NCBI GenBank assembly: GCA_036500145.1
Contig: DASYCO010000033.1
Location: 1 to 15,014, forward strand
Source of the DNA: CAMAVH01 sp036500145
GTDB taxonomy: Bacteria > Pseudomonadota > Alphaproteobacteria > SMXQ01
DNA length: 15,014 nucleotides
Reading direction: 5' to 3'
Shown here: positions 1-6,338 of the stretch, in pieces
Layout: each line of letters opens with the position of its first letter
Position numbering within the stretch: the first letter of the stretch is position 1
Translations under genes and position numbers: made by a program
Notes under the pieces: model-generated
Databases searched by the model: none
Told to the model about the DNA's origin: nothing
What the model saw: only the letters and a program-made list of their open reading frames with translations

Positions 1-177
1 GTCATCACCGTCGTCGGGTTTGCGCTGTGGACGAGCTACGGCGTACTGCTCGGCCAATGGCCGATCATCGTCACCAACAGCATTTGTTTTCTGTTGTCGG
101 GCTTCATTCTGGCGATGAAGCTATTGCCGGTGCGCGAGCGCAACCGCATCGCGGCGGCGCTCGACCCCGACGATTGA
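1..177 (+). CDS. SemiSWEET / PQ-loop sugar transporter, C-terminal part
   Basis: The reading frame is open from the first base to a TGA at 175-177 and gives 58 residues; the start lies outside the window. The visible part has a segment resembling the second transmembrane helix of a SemiSWEET (LWTSYGVLLGQWPIIVTN), then a third hydrophobic helix, then a short charged tail ending in DPDD. The LW-x-x-YG motif, the PII segment and the following Asn match the MtN3/SemiSWEET family. These are roughly 85-95 residue inner-membrane proteins that dimerise to move sugars down their gradient. About a third of the protein is missing on the left. It converges with the GMC oxidoreductase gene, leaving only 14 bases between stop codons. 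Another small PQ-loop protein is the main alternative. Confidence 0.72.
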   Translation, partial: VITVVGFALWTSYGVLLGQWPIIVTNSICFLLSGFILAMKLLPVRERNRIAAALDPDD

Positions 178-191
178 TCCGACCTAAAAGG

Positions 192-1823
192 CTAAACGGC
201 CGTGGAGGCGGGCAGGGGCGCCTTACCACGAATCATGTCCGACGCCTTTTCCGCCATCATCAAGACGCAGGCGTTGATATGTGCCGATACCATGTCGGGC
301 ATGGCGGAGGCGTCGACCACGCGCAAGCCCTCGACGCCGCGCAGTTTCATGTCGGGATCGAGCACCGCGTCGGGGCCGGTGCCCATGGCGCAAGTGCCGG
401 CGGGGTGATGGGCGGTGATCGCCTTGCGCCTGAGGAAGGCGTCGATCTCCGCATCGGTCTTCACGCCGTCGCCGGGATCGGTCTCCTTGCCGCGGAACTT
501 GGCGAGCGATTCATGCGCGCCGACTTCGCGGGCGAGCTTGAAGCCTTCGCGCAGCGTCGGCAGGTCGTTCGGCGCGGTGAAGAAGTTGTAGACGATGCGA
601 GGCGCATCTCTTGGGTCGGCCGAGCGCAGCAGAAGCTCGCCGCGGCTTTCGGGATGCAGCAGCGCCGGGCGGATGCCGTAGCCGTCCGTGTAGGGCGCCT
701 TGATGCCGGGAAACCACAGGTGCGCGTCGCCCGGAAGGCCGCGGAACATGAACTCGATGTCGGGCACGGCCAGTTCGGGGCGCGTCTTGATGAAGGCGTG
801 CAGGCCGCCGGGCACCACGGTGGCGGGGCCTGTGCCGGTGAAGTAGGCGCGCAGCATGTTGAAGGCCATGCGGTCGAAGCGCATGTTGTCGCGGAACTGG
901 CTGGCGTTCTGCGGGCGGCTCCAGAAGATGACGGCGGCCAGGTGGTCCTGCAGGTTCTTGCCGACGGGCAGGTCGACGACCGGCTGGATGCCGAACTCGC
1001 GCAGCTCGTCGGCCGGGCCGATGCCGGACAGCTTGAGGAGCTGCGGCGTGTTGAAGGTGCCGCCGGAGAGGATCACCTCGCGGCCGGCGTCGGCGCGCAG
1101 CGTCTCGCCGCCCTTGAGATATTCGACGCCGACGGCGCGCGTGCCCTGCAAGATGACGCGCGTGGCGAGCGCGCGCGTGACCACGGTCAGGTTCGGCCGC
1201 TTCAGCGCAGGGCGCAGGAAGGCGACGGAGGACGAGCTGCGCCGGCCGTTCCTGATGGTGAACTGCGCGCGGCCGAAGCCTTCCTGGCGCGCGCCGTTGT
1301 AGTCGTCATTGCGCGGGAAGCCGTTGGCTTCGCCGGCGGCGATCCAGGCGTCGTAGAGCGGGTCGTCGCTGCGCGCGAACTGCGTGCCGAGCGGCCCGTT
1401 GCCGCCGCGGTAGGGATCTTCGCCGCCTTCCCAGGTCTCGCAGCGCCGGAAGTAGGGCAGCACGTCCGCATAGGACCAGCCGAGCGCGCCCTTCTGGGCC
1501 CAGCGGTCGTAGTCGCCGCGGTTGCCGCGCGTGTAGGCCATGACGTTGATCGAGGAGGAGCCGCCCAGCACCTTGCCGCGCTTGGCGTCGATGACGCGGT
1601 TGTCGAGGTTGGGCAGCGGGTCGGTGTCGTAGCCCCAGTCGTGCAAGCGCTTGTGCATCTTGCCGATGCCGATGGGGATGTGGATCAGGGGGTCGAAGTC
1701 GCGGCCGCCGGCTTCCAGCAGCAGCACGCGGCAGGCGGGGTCTTCGCTCAGGCGGTTGGCCAGCACGCAGCCGGCCGAACCGGCGCCGACGATGACGTAG
1801 TCGTATCCCGTGGTCTTGCCCAT
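192..1823 (-). CDS. GMC-family FAD-dependent oxidoreductase (choline dehydrogenase-like)
   Basis: This 543-residue protein has the usual length of the glucose-methanol-choline family, which oxidises alcohols with FAD. It opens with the dinucleotide-binding motif GAGSAG (residues 13-18) and the adenine-ribose acid in LLLEAGG (E37). GMC signature 1 (GKVLGGSSSINVMAYTRG) lies at 83-100, and signature 2 follows as GGTFNTPQLLKLSGIG. The catalytic region has HHPAGTCAMG (His473) and SAHINA (His515). BetA-like proteins carry Asn at the second position, so the active-site pair here looks His/His, as in glucose oxidase. The substrate cannot be read from sequence. I chose the ATG at 1823 because FAD binding begins right after it and AAGGACG lies upstream. 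The longer form from 1898 would add a polar N-terminus starting just beside a possible -10 (TATAAA on the minus strand, 1899-1904). Confidence 0.9.
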   Translation of the reverse strand: MGKTTGYDYVIVGAGSAGCVLANRLSEDPACRVLLLEAGGRDFDPLIHIPIGIGKMHKRLHDWGYDTDPLPNLDNRVIDAKRGKVLGGSSSINVMAYTRGNRGDYDRWAQKGALGWSYADVLPYFRRCETWEGGEDPYRGGNGPLGTQFARSDDPLYDAWIAAGEANGFPRNDDYNGARQEGFGRAQFTIRNGRRSSSSVAFLRPALKRPNLTVVTRALATRVILQGTRAVGVEYLKGGETLRADAGREVILSGGTFNTPQLLKLSGIGPADELREFGIQPVVDLPVGKNLQDHLAAVIFWSRPQNASQFRDNMRFDRMAFNMLRAYFTGTGPATVVPGGLHAFIKTRPELAVPDIEFMFRGLPGDAHLWFPGIKAPYTDGYGIRPALLHPESRGELLLRSADPRDAPRIVYNFFTAPNDLPTLREGFKLAREVGAHESLAKFRGKETDPGDGVKTDAEIDAFLRRKAITAHHPAGTCAMGTGPDAVLDPDMKLRGVEGLRVVDASAMPDMVSAHINACVLMMAEKASDMIRGKAPLPASTAV

Positions 1824-1952
1824 GTCGCCGATTGCCCCGTCCTTATCGCGTTGACTTTGTTCTTGATTGTCGTGCCGCGACCCTTCGCGGCCGCCCATTT
1901 TATATCATGTGGCGACGGGGCCGGGCGAAGGGCTTTGGGTGGGGGCGTGGGC

Positions 1953-1990
1953 CGAAACGAAAACGGGCGCCGCGGTGATCCGCGACGCCC
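1953..1990 (-). terminator. Rho-independent terminator of the secreted Tyr/Pro-rich protein gene
   Basis: On the minus strand, an 11-bp GC-rich stem with one mismatch and a 4-base loop (1965-1990) is followed by GTTTTCGTTTC. It lies 27 bases after the stop codon of the gene at 2018-2452 and before the GMC gene, so these two minus-strand genes are probably separate transcripts. Confidence 0.7.
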
Positions 1991-2017
1991 GTCTGGGGGT
2001 CTTAGAGGTGGTCGGGC

Positions 2018-2452
2018 TTACTGGACGATGCGCCAGGAGCCGTCGGGCTGCTGGCAGGCGGTGCCGTAGGACGCGGTCCGCTGGCCGCCCACCGTCGTGG
2101 TCGTCTGGTATTCGCGGCAATAGGGCGCCGGCTGCTGCAGCGGGCCGCCCGGAAGCACGCTGCTCGCGATCACGGGTGGCGCGGCGATGACCGGCGGCGG
2201 GTCGGCGTAGACCACCGTCGGCGGCGCCGCGTAGACCACCGGCGGCGCGCGGTAGATCACGCGCGGGCCGTAGCCGTAGTAGACCGGGCGCGGCGCATAG
2301 TACGGACGATGGTAGTAGGGGCGGCCGTGCCCATGGCCGTAATAGCCGGTGCTGTAGCTGAAGCTGAACCCGTCGGCCTTGGCCGGCTGGGGGGAGAGGC
2401 AGGCGGCACCGGCGATGGCCAGCGCCACGACCGCGAAGATGCCACGTGACAT
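2018..2452 (-). CDS. Small exported Tyr/Pro/Gly-rich protein with a 17-kDa-antigen-like C-terminal domain
   Basis: This 144-residue protein starts with a clear signal peptide: MSRG, a hydrophobic stretch, and a likely signal peptidase I site at AKA|D (after residue 26). A Cys at 18 sits in AGAAC, which is a poor lipobox. Residues 27-105 are low-complexity, with repeated YY, HGHG, RPYY and APP/PPV units that probably lack a stable fold. The C-terminal part (about 111-143) has the pattern YCREYQ...GGQ...YGTACQQPDGSWRIV. I recognise this from the C-termini of alphaproteobacterial 17-kDa surface-antigen-like proteins. Its two Cys (112 and 133) could form a disulfide. The gene has a strong ribosome binding site, AGGAGGT, 8 bases before the ATG and its own terminator, suggesting high expression. 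Location is inferred as periplasm or cell surface; no function is known. Confidence 0.82.
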   Translation of the reverse strand: MSRGIFAVVALAIAGAACLSPQPAKADGFSFSYSTGYYGHGHGRPYYHRPYYAPRPVYYGYGPRVIYRAPPVVYAAPPTVVYADPPPVIAAPPVIASSVLPGGPLQQPAPYCREYQTTTTVGGQRTASYGTACQQPDGSWRIVQ

Positions 2453-2742
2453 GACTAGTTACCTCCTAGGGGCCGTTTCTCGGGTCGGCCTGACGCCGAA
2501 CCCTGACAACCCACAGTCCAGATTCTAGCCGAGATCATGGCGCCATTATGACGGTTCGTGCAGGAACGAAATCTCAGGCGGAAGCGGACGGTTCAGTCGT
2601 CAGGCCGCCCCCGCCGAACAACCTACCCCTTTGGGCATAGCAAGCGTTGCGCCAGCACGATAATGCTTAACCACGTATTAATCTTTATCATGCTGAATAA
2701 TATCCGGTTTTCGGCTTCATGTGGCCGGGCAGCGAGAGGCGA
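2453..2742. other. Divergent intergenic region between the exported-protein gene and the pentapeptide gene
   Basis: These 290 bases hold no convincing gene. A plus-strand ORF at 2558-2746 reaches the next start codon but would run through the CtrA-type motif and has no recognisable protein. The part near 2660-2710 is markedly AT-rich. A perfect 10-bp palindrome ATGGCGCCAT lies at 2537-2546. On the minus strand TAGAAT (2522-2527) is a possible -10 for the exported-protein gene, about 70 bases before its start, without a good -35. Confidence 0.5.
2667..2681 (+). promoter_or_regulatory. CtrA-type binding site
   Basis: The sequence TTAACCACGTATTAA matches the alphaproteobacterial CtrA consensus TTAA-N7-TTAA exactly, including the frequent TTAACC left half. 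It is 61 bases before the ATG of the pentapeptide-repeat gene, in the most AT-rich stretch of the region. It is 214 bases from the start of the divergent exported-protein gene, so the pentapeptide gene is the likelier target. CtrA is the response regulator for cell-cycle, motility and envelope genes in this class. Binding is inferred from the match alone. Confidence 0.55.
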
Positions 2743-4092
2743 ATGAACGACGGTTCGAACCGTGTGGGCCCATCCGGGCTTCGATGGACGCGCATCACCC
2801 AGCAGGAGCTGGATCGTGTGCTGCGTCAGCATGAGCGATTCCTGTCGGGCCAGTCGAACGGCCAGCGCGCGCTGCTCAAATTCCACGACCTCACCGGCCT
2901 CGACCTGCGCAAGAGCGACCTCAGCCAGGCCGACCTGACCGGCGCGCTGCTCAAGCAGTGCTGGATGGCCGAGGCGAAGCTGCGCATGGCCAACCTGTTC
3001 GGCGCCGACCTGCGCGTCGCCAACCTTTACCGTGCCGACCTGACGCGCGCCGACCTGCGCGGCGCCTGCTTGCGCGGCGCCGACCTCACCGAGGCCATCA
3101 TGGTCGAGGCCGACGTCCGCCAGGCCGCGCTTGCCCGCCACCAGGAAAAGGAAGGCATGCAGGTGATGACCTACGAGCAGCTTTCCTCCGAGCTGAGCGC
3201 GATCATCGCGCGGCGCGTCGACCTGACCGGCGCGCTCCTGTCCGATTCGATGCTGCTCAACGCCGACCTCACCGACGCGGTGATGCGCGGGACCGACCTC
3301 AAGCGCGCCGACATGCGCAACTCCCTGCTGATCGGCGCCATGCTCGACGGCTGCGACCTCACGGGCGCCAACTTCGGCGGCGCGACGATGACCGGCGCGG
3401 TGCTCAACAAGGTCAAGCTGGAATACACGCTGTTCAAGGACACGGACATGCGCGGCGCCATCCTCGACAGCGGGGCGCGCGCCTACGACGGCTTCCACAT
3501 GGCGGTCAATTCGAGCGTGCCGCCGCCGAACGATGCGATTCTCGCCGCCATGCTCGCCAAGCATGCCGAATGGGTCGACAGCACCAGCAAGGCGGGCAAG
3601 CGCGCCGACCTGACGGAGATGGACCTGACGGGCCGCGTCCTGCGCGGCGTCAACCTCGCCGCGGCGATCATGGAGCGCGCCGTGCTGCGCGACGCCGACC
3701 TGTCCAACGCCGAGCTGGCCATGGCGGTGATGCCCTTTGCCGACCTCTGCGGCGCCAACCTGACGCGCGCGGACCTGCGCGGCGCGAACCTGCAGCGTGC
3801 CGCCCTGATCGAGGCGAACCTGTCGGGCGCCAACCTGGGCCCGGTGGAGAAGATCGGCAATTCGCCGTCGCACAGCTATCCGGTGAACCTTGAGAACGCC
3901 AAGCTGATCGGCGCGAACCTGGCCGGTGTCGTGCTGCGCTCGGCCCGCCTGATGAAGGCCGACCTCAGCGAGGCCGACCTGCGCGACGCCGACTTGCGCG
4001 GCGCCGACCTGCGCGGGGCGGACCTGCGCGGCGCCAAGATGGACGGCGCCAACATGGATGGCGCCAAGCTCGACAGCAGCCACGCCGCCTAG
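2743..4092 (+). CDS. Pentapeptide-repeat protein, four repeat blocks
   Basis: The protein has 449 residues, no signal peptide and no membrane helix. Most of it is A(D/N)LxG-type pentapeptides, which fold as a right-handed beta-helix. There are four repeat blocks at about residues 50-128, 158-244, 287-366 and 386-446, split by non-repeat linkers at about 129-157, 249-286 and 367-386. A motif is duplicated: H30-ERFL...GQRALL...DLTGLDL near the N-terminus and H274-AEWV...GKRADL...DLTGRVL in the second linker. This suggests the protein arose by duplication of a module (H-x2-F/W, GxRA, DLTG). The last block contains near-perfect tandem ADLRG units. I chose the ATG at 2743, which follows GAGAGG; an ATG at 2719 would add eight residues but lacks a ribosome binding site. 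A CtrA-type site lies upstream. Function unknown; relatives include gyrase-protecting and scaffold proteins, but nothing here points to gyrase. Confidence 0.88.
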   Translation: MNDGSNRVGPSGLRWTRITQQELDRVLRQHERFLSGQSNGQRALLKFHDLTGLDLRKSDLSQADLTGALLKQCWMAEAKLRMANLFGADLRVANLYRADLTRADLRGACLRGADLTEAIMVEADVRQAALARHQEKEGMQVMTYEQLSSELSAIIARRVDLTGALLSDSMLLNADLTDAVMRGTDLKRADMRNSLLIGAMLDGCDLTGANFGGATMTGAVLNKVKLEYTLFKDTDMRGAILDSGARAYDGFHMAVNSSVPPPNDAILAAMLAKHAEWVDSTSKAGKRADLTEMDLTGRVLRGVNLAAAIMERAVLRDADLSNAELAMAVMPFADLCGANLTRADLRGANLQRAALIEANLSGANLGPVEKIGNSPSHSYPVNLENAKLIGANLAGVVLRSARLMKADLSEADLRDADLRGADLRGADLRGAKMDGANMDGAKLDSSHAA

Positions 4093-4199
4093 CCTTTCCG
4101 GCCCTTCTACCCCGCCTGCCTGACCTGTTGTGTTCGCCCGCCCTGGGGGGTAAACACGCCGTCTGCCTCGCTTTCGGCGGATGACACAGGGACGGATTC

Positions 4200-4859
4200 A
4201 TGGCCCAGACGGCCGCCCAGCTCGTAGACCCGGATCTCTTCGCGCTCCGCGCCGGCGAAATCGCCGCCGCCGGCCGCTTCCTCGACGCGCATGGCTGGGC
4301 CCCGGCGACCGCCGGCAACTATTCGGCGCGCCTCGACGGCCGCCACGCGGCGATCACGGTCTCCGGCCGCCACAAGGGCCACCTGTCGGAAGCCGACGTG
4401 ATGGTCGTCGACATGGCGGGCAAGGCGCTGGACGAACGGCTGCGCCCGTCGGCGGAGACGCTGCTCCACACGCAGCTGCTGGCCGACGATGCCTCGGTCG
4501 GCGCTGTGCTGCACACCCATTCGGTGCCCTCCACCGTCCTCTCGATGATCGACCCGGGGCGCGACGAGATCGTCTTCGCCGGCTACGAGCTGCTGAAGGT
4601 CTTCGCCGGCTTCGACACGCACGAGGCCGCCGCCAGCCTGCCGATCTTCGACAACAGCCAGGACATGGTCGCCCTGTCGGCCGAGGTGCGGGCCCATTTC
4701 CGCGCCCGCCCGGCGGACAGGCGCTACCTGCCGGCTTACCTGATCCGCGGCCATGGCGTCTATGCTTGGGCCGAGGACATGGTGGGCGCCCTGCGCCACG
4801 CCGAGGGACTGGAGTTTTTGCTCGCCTGCGAACTGGAACGCCGCCGCCTCGCACGCTGA
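4200..4859 (+). CDS. mtnB: Methylthioribulose-1-phosphate dehydratase
   Basis: MtnB is a cytosolic zinc enzyme of the methionine salvage pathway. It dehydrates 5-methylthioribulose-1-phosphate to the diketo intermediate. The 219-residue length is normal for this class II aldolase-fold family. The zinc ligands are visible as LHTHS (H105, H107) and RGHGVYAW (H185), with the catalytic acid in RPSAET (E86). The early AGNYSARL and SGRHKG segments also match the family. The ATG at 4200 has only a weak ribosome binding site (GGGACGG), but the protein starts at the expected place. It leads the mtnB-mtnD-mtnC set, with 22 bases before mtnD. L-fuculose-phosphate aldolase is the nearest paralogous family, but the adjacent mtnD and mtnC make MtnB the firm call. 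No SAM riboswitch is evident in the 107 bases upstream. Confidence 0.95.
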   Translation: MAQTAAQLVDPDLFALRAGEIAAAGRFLDAHGWAPATAGNYSARLDGRHAAITVSGRHKGHLSEADVMVVDMAGKALDERLRPSAETLLHTQLLADDASVGAVLHTHSVPSTVLSMIDPGRDEIVFAGYELLKVFAGFDTHEAAASLPIFDNSQDMVALSAEVRAHFRARPADRRYLPAYLIRGHGVYAWAEDMVGALRHAEGLEFLLACELERRRLAR

Positions 4860-4881
4860 CGCAGCCAAGGGAGAGAGACCG

Positions 4882-5442
4882 ATGAGCCAGCTGAACATCT
4901 ATGCCGACGCCGAACCCGCGCAGGCGACGCTCGCCACCGCCGACGCGGCGGCCATCGCGCGCGAGCTGCAGGCCATCGGCGTGCGCTTCGAGCGCTGGCA
5001 GGCTGCCCAGCCGGTCGTCGCCGGCGCCTCGCAGGACGAGATCGTGGCGGCCTATCGCGCGCCCATCGACCGGATGATGGCCGAAGGCGGCTATCAGACC
5101 GTCGACGTCATCAGCCTGACGCCGGACCATCCCGACAAGGTCGCGCTGCGCCAGAAGTTCCTCAGCGAGCACACCCACAGCGAGGACGAGATCCGCTTCT
5201 TCGTCGACGGGCAGGGGCTGTTCTCGCTCCATGCCGCCGGCAAGGTCTTCGCCGTGCTGTGCGAGAAGGGCGACCTGATCAGCGTGCCGGCGGGCATGAC
5301 CCACTGGTTCGACATGGGCCCCGCGCCGCGCTTCGCCTGCATCCGCATCTTCGGCAATCCCGAAGGCTGGGTCGCGAAATACACCGGCAGCCCCATCGCC
5401 GACGGCTTCCCGCGCATCGACGCGATGGTCGCGGCGGCCTGA
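4882..5442 (+). CDS. mtnD: Acireductone dioxygenase
   Basis: MtnD is a cupin metalloenzyme that cleaves acireductone with O2. With Fe(II) it yields the keto acid precursor of methionine and formate; with Ni(II) it takes an off-pathway route giving CO. The 186 residues include all four metal ligands: H97 and H99 in EHTHSEDE, E103 in the same motif, and H141 in THWFDMG. The C-terminal FACIRIFGNPEGWVAKYTG segment is typical of the family. The ATG at 4882 is preceded by AAGGGAGAGAG, one of the best ribosome binding sites in the window. The same frame is open for another 43 codons upstream, but that region codes for MtnB. The stop codon overlaps the mtnC start by one base. Metal choice cannot be read from sequence. 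Confidence 0.96.
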   Translation: MSQLNIYADAEPAQATLATADAAAIARELQAIGVRFERWQAAQPVVAGASQDEIVAAYRAPIDRMMAEGGYQTVDVISLTPDHPDKVALRQKFLSEHTHSEDEIRFFVDGQGLFSLHAAGKVFAVLCEKGDLISVPAGMTHWFDMGPAPRFACIRIFGNPEGWVAKYTGSPIADGFPRIDAMVAAA

Positions 5443-6152
5443 TGGCGACGGTCACGTCCTCGATCAGGGGCGTCGTCACCGACATCGAGGGAACGACCAG
5501 CAGCATCTCCTTCGTGCATGAGGTGCTGTTTCCCTATGCCTATGCCCGCATGGGCGATTTCATCGCCACCCATGGAGACGAGCCTGCCGTGCGCGCCGCG
5601 CTCGACGAGGCCCGGCGGGAATCCGGCGATCCCGCGTTGGACGACGCGGCGCTCGCCACGCATCTGCGGCGCTGGATCGACGAGGACCGCAAGGCCACGC
5701 CGCTGAAGACGCTGCAGGGCATGATCTGGGCCGAGGGCTATCGCGCCGGCGCGTTTCAGGGCCATGTCTACGACGACGCCGTCGCGGCTCTGCGGTCATG
5801 GCATGGGCAGGGGCTGAAGCTCTACATCTACTCCTCTGGCTCCATCGCCGCGCAGAAGCAGATCTTCGGCCATACGGCGTTCGGCGACCTGACGCCGCTC
5901 TTCTCCGGCTACTTCGACACGACGACCGGCCCGAAGAAGGAAGCCGAGAGCTACCGCAAGATCTCCGCAGCCGTCGGCGTGCCGCCGGACGGTCTGCTCT
6001 TCCTCTCCGACAGCACGGACGAGATCGCCGCAGCCCGCGCCGCGGGCTGGCAGACCGTGCAGCTGCGCCGTCCGGGCGAAGCGCAGCCGGCCGGCGAGGG
6101 GGCTGTGGCGGAGAGCTTCGCCGCCATCCATCCTAACGAAGCTGTCACCTAG
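5442..6152 (+). CDS. mtnC: Enolase-phosphatase E1 (acireductone synthase)
   Basis: MtnC is a HAD-family enzyme that enolises and then dephosphorylates the MtnB product to give acireductone, the MtnD substrate. The HAD motifs appear in order in its 236 residues: motif I DIEGT (D14, E16), motif II SSGS (S131-S134), motif III lysine in GPKKE (K165/K166) and motif IV LSDSTDE (D190, D193). The glutamate in DxEGT is characteristic of this enzyme compared with most HAD phosphatases. The start is set by a TGATG junction with mtnD, so the two are translationally coupled. The chemical order is B, then C, then D, so gene order does not follow reaction order. mtnA, mtnK or mtnP, and the final transaminase are not in the window. 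Confidence 0.95.
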   Translation: MATVTSSIRGVVTDIEGTTSSISFVHEVLFPYAYARMGDFIATHGDEPAVRAALDEARRESGDPALDDAALATHLRRWIDEDRKATPLKTLQGMIWAEGYRAGAFQGHVYDDAVAALRSWHGQGLKLYIYSSGSIAAQKQIFGHTAFGDLTPLFSGYFDTTTGPKKEAESYRKISAAVGVPPDGLLFLSDSTDEIAAARAAGWQTVQLRRPGEAQPAGEGAVAESFAAIHPNEAVT

Positions 6153-6199
6153 TCATCATTTCTCGGTAACGTCCCGGTCATCCGAACTCCCTATGAGTC

Positions 6200-6224
6200 G
6201 ATGCGGGGGAGCCTTGGCCGCATC
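6200..6224 (+). terminator. Possible hairpin downstream of mtnC
   Basis: GATGCGG (6200-6206) and CCGCATC (6218-6224) form a perfect 7-bp stem with an 11-base loop, 47 bases after the mtnC stop. TAAGGCG follows instead of a T-run, so it is not a classical intrinsic terminator. It may slow polymerase, protect the mRNA 3' end, or occlude translation of the small ORF that starts at 6240. Confidence 0.3.
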
Positions 6225-6239
6225 TAAGGCGTGGCGACG

Positions 6240-6338
6240 ATGAGCGACCGTGCCGGCGCGAGGGCCCGCGTTCTTGCGGTTTCTTGTGCGGCTCGGACCC
6301 TGTCCGCTAACCGCGACCTGACGGATGTCAAGCCATGA
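6240..6338 (+). CDS. Possible small leader ORF before the GDPD gene
   Basis: A 32-residue ORF starts at ATG 6240, ten bases after AAGG, and ends at a TGA that overlaps the start of the next gene as ATGA (6335-6338). The predicted peptide is basic and Ala/Arg-rich, starting MSDRAGARARVL and ending DLTDVKP. I recognise no family. The ribosome binding site and ATGA overlap are what a translationally coupled leader would show, but a 99-base ORF in GC-rich DNA can easily arise by chance. The call is an inference. Confidence 0.22.
   Translation: MSDRAGARARVLAVSCAARTLSANRDLTDVKP

Noticed and set aside
27..2069. A 680-codon plus-strand ORF over the GMC oxidoreductase and the secreted protein gene.
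   Set aside because: It is antisense to two genes with clear motifs, its translation is biased toward Ala, Gly, Val, Arg and His, and it matches no family. Long antisense ORFs are expected in GC-rich coding DNA.
2558..2746. A 62-codon plus-strand ORF ending in an ATGA overlap with the pentapeptide gene.
   Set aside because: It would read through the AT-rich, CtrA-type promoter region and has no recognisable protein features or ribosome binding site.
2623..4083. A 486-codon minus-strand ORF of repeated VGAAQVG-like units opposite the pentapeptide gene.
   Set aside because: It is the mirror of the pentapeptide repeats: a regular repeat on one strand gives a regular repeat on the other. It also crosses the CtrA-type site and lacks a plausible start signal.
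4093..4199. A SAM riboswitch before mtnB.
   Set aside because: Only weak, short inverted repeats (GTGTT/AACAC, CGCCG/CGGCG) are visible and no SAM-II or SAM-I core is recognised. A covariance-model search would decide.
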